Of a DNA stretch of 7,755 bases, positions 6,201 through 7,755 are shown in pieces. Every line of letters starts with the position of its first letter. Within the stretch, counting starts at the first letter, position 1. The notes below the pieces were generated by a model, which ran no database searches, was not told where the DNA came from, and saw only the letters and a list, made by a program, of their open reading frames with translations. The position numbers were made by a program, and so were the translations under genes. The DNA is from JBBRLA01 sp038231615 (GTDB taxonomy: Bacteria > Myxococcota_A > Polyangia > Palsa-1104 > JAEUJZ01): positions 1 through 7,755 of the forward strand of contig JBBRLA010000416.1 in NCBI GenBank assembly GCA_038231615.1, written 5' to 3'.

Positions 6201-7755
6201 GCGGCGCGAATCGGCTGATGAGCAGCAGACATCTCGACCGCCGCGACGGCCTGGTGGCGGGCGCCATCCTGATCGCGGCGACCGTGGCGCTGCTGCTGGC
6301 CGGGCGCGGCGAGGGCTTCACCCGGGACGAGGGCTACTACTTCCAGGCGGCAGAGAACCACGTGGCCTACTACGAAGAGGCGCTCACCGGCCTTACCGGC
6401 GGGCATCCCCTGGCCTTCGCCGAGCGCCGGATCATCGACCGCTGGTTCAGCTACAACAGCGAGCACCCGCCTCTCATGAAGACCCTTTTTGGCATCTCCT
6501 GGCGCCTTTTGCACCGCTGCCACTGCCCGCAGGAGCGCGGCCTGCACCCCATCGACTACCCGAAGCGCCACCGCACCCTGGGGCTGCTCTCCCAGGGCGA
6601 GGCGATGCGCCTGCCGGCAAACCTGTTCATGGGGCTGCTCTGCGCCGCGGTGTATCTCTTCGGCGCCCGGGTGTGGGGGCGCCGGGTGGGTCTGCTTTCT
6701 GCCGGGCTGACGCTGCTCATGCCGCGGCACTTCTTCCACGCCGAGCTGTCCTGCTTCGACGCGCCCATCGCGGCGATGATCTTCCTGACCACTGCGGCGT
6801 ACCACCTTTTGCAGCAGACCGGCCGGCGCAGCCACCTGATTCTGACCGGCGTGCTGGCGGGTCTGGCCATCGCCACCAAGCACAACGCCTTCTTCCTGCC
6901 CTTCATGCTCCTCGGCCACTCCCTGTGGGTCCGGCGGGGGCTCTTGCGGCAGGAACTGCCCCGAGGACGGGCCCGGGCGCTCTTGCGCTGGATCTTCGCC
7001 CCATGGGTCGCCGCCATGTCGGTGTTGGCCATCCCGACCTACCTGCTTCTGTGGCCTTGGCTGTGGTATGGCACCGTCCGGCGCTTCGGGGAGTACGTCG
7101 GCTTCCACCTGCATCACGTTTACTACAACATCCAGTATTTGGGTACCAATTACAACAAACCGCCCTTCCCCTGGCACTACGTCTTCGTCACCACCGCGAT
7201 GACCGTGCCGGTGACCACCCTTTTGCTGGCCCTCCTGGGGACCGGCTGGCTCCTTTTGCGCCAAAAAGCGGCCGACTCCTCCGCCCCCGCCATCACCTGG
7301 CGCGTTTCCGACCCCGGCGGCGATGGCGCGGCCGGGCTGCTGGTGGCCCTAGGGGTGTTGTGGCCCATGCTGCTCATCGCTCGACCCGGCACTCCGATCT
7401 TCGGCTCTGAAAAACATTGGCTGCCGGCCATGCCCTTTCTGGCCCTTCTCGCCGGCCTGGGGCTCTCCCGCACTTGGGATTTTTTTGCCCAAAGCTTCTC
7501 GCTTTCCCGCCGCGCCGATGCCGCCCTGGGCGCGGCCCTCTTGGCGCTTTTGCTCTTGCCCCCGCTGTTTCAGGTCCGCCGCTCCCACCCCTACGGCCTG
7601 TCCGACTACAATGCCCTTTCCGGGGGCCCCGCGGGCGCCGCCGACCTGGGCATGAACCGCCAGTTCTGGGGCTACTCCGTGCGCGGCCTCTTCCCTTATC
7701 TGAATGCCCACCTGCCGCCCAATGCCTCCATCTACTGGCATGACGCCAACCTGCC
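6197..7755 (+). CDS. GT39-family (PMT/ArnT-like) membrane glycosyltransferase, C-terminus cut by right edge
   Basis: Frame 2 is open from ATG 6197 to the window end, giving 519 residues without a stop, so the gene is incomplete. The ATG overlaps the upstream TGA (ATGA), and AGGT at 6187-6190 sits 6 bases before it. The second Met (codon 8, 6218) has no ribosome binding site. After one helix (about 19-36) comes FTRDEGYYFQAAE (41-53), with the acidic pair D44/E45 in the first periplasmic loop, then YNSEHPPLMK (86-95). Both are hallmark GT39 motifs. Further landmarks are CFDAP (186-190), ATKHN (226-230), LLLWPWLWY (283-291), EKHWLPAMP (405-413) and GMNRQFWGYS (485-494) after the last visible helix. 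The enzyme should move a sugar from a polyprenyl-phosphate donor to a lipid, glycan or protein acceptor outside the cytoplasmic membrane. Neither donor nor acceptor can be assigned. It is the fourth gene of the coupled run. Confidence 0.92.
   Translation, partial: MSGANRLMSSRHLDRRDGLVAGAILIAATVALLLAGRGEGFTRDEGYYFQAAENHVAYYEEALTGLTGGHPLAFAERRIIDRWFSYNSEHPPLMKTLFGISWRLLHRCHCPQERGLHPIDYPKRHRTLGLLSQGEAMRLPANLFMGLLCAAVYLFGARVWGRRVGLLSAGLTLLMPRHFFHAELSCFDAPIAAMIFLTTAAYHLLQQTGRRSHLILTGVLAGLAIATKHNAFFLPFMLLGHSLWVRRGLLRQELPRGRARALLRWIFAPWVAAMSVLAIPTYLLLWPWLWYGTVRRFGEYVGFHLHHVYYNIQYLGTNYNKPPFPWHYVFVTTAMTVPVTTLLLALLGTGWLLLRQKAADSSAPAITWRVSDPGGDGAAGLLVALGVLWPMLLIARPGTPIFGSEKHWLPAMPFLALLAGLGLSRTWDFFAQSFSLSRRADAALGAALLALLLLPPLFQVRRSHPYGLSDYNALSGGPAGAADLGMNRQFWGYSVRGLFPYLNAHLPPNASIYWHDANL

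Noticed and set aside
5993..7264. Minus-strand open frame of 423 codons and a plus-strand frame at 6046-7410, both overlapping the GT39 gene
   Set aside because: Neither has recognisable motifs. The 6197-7755 frame has hallmark GT39 motifs and the ATGA coupling.

Overview
The window is roughly two-thirds G+C (judged by eye) and almost entirely coding. It looks like a chromosomal segment from a GC-rich, probably uncultured bacterium with a cell envelope. A Myxococcota or other deltaproteobacterial-type lineage is my best guess. The reasons are the composition, a MopE-like Asp/Cys metal-binding motif, and a run of polytopic GT-C glycosyltransferases. The taxon is inference only; there is no rRNA or marker gene.

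Layout. A divergent minus-strand gene (345 to the left edge, 115 residues visible) encodes the N-terminus of a GT-C membrane glycosyltransferase. A short divergent intergenic region (346-570) holds one AT-rich island at 426-445. From 571 to the right edge, four plus-strand genes are packed without gaps. They are a 1047-residue membrane protein with a periplasmic sulfatase/alkaline-phosphatase-superfamily domain (571-3714), a 523-residue GT-C-like membrane protein (3711-5282), a 305-residue membrane-anchored exported protein of unknown function (5283-6200), and a GT39-type glycosyltransferase running off the right edge (6197-7755). The junctions are GTGA overlap, TAG/ATG abutment and ATGA overlap, so this is almost certainly one translationally coupled operon. 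The two edge genes are open at the window boundary and have no stop inside it.

How they may work together (inference). GT-C enzymes move sugars from polyprenyl-phosphate carriers onto acceptors on the outer face of the cytoplasmic membrane. Three such enzymes, a membrane-tethered sulfatase-fold enzyme and an anchored exported protein fit a pathway that builds or decorates a surface glycan or lipid in the periplasm.

The most striking single protein is the 571-3714 product. It joins nine predicted membrane helices, a MopE-like metal-binding motif, a sulfatase-fold domain and a C-terminal beta-rich domain of the kind often found at the ends of GT39-type proteins. Its nucleophile position carries Thr543 instead of the Cys/Ser of true sulfatases, in a context resembling phosphoethanolamine transferases. 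It may therefore transfer a phospho-group rather than cleave sulfate. No tRNA, rRNA, CRISPR array, insertion sequence or convincing terminator was seen.
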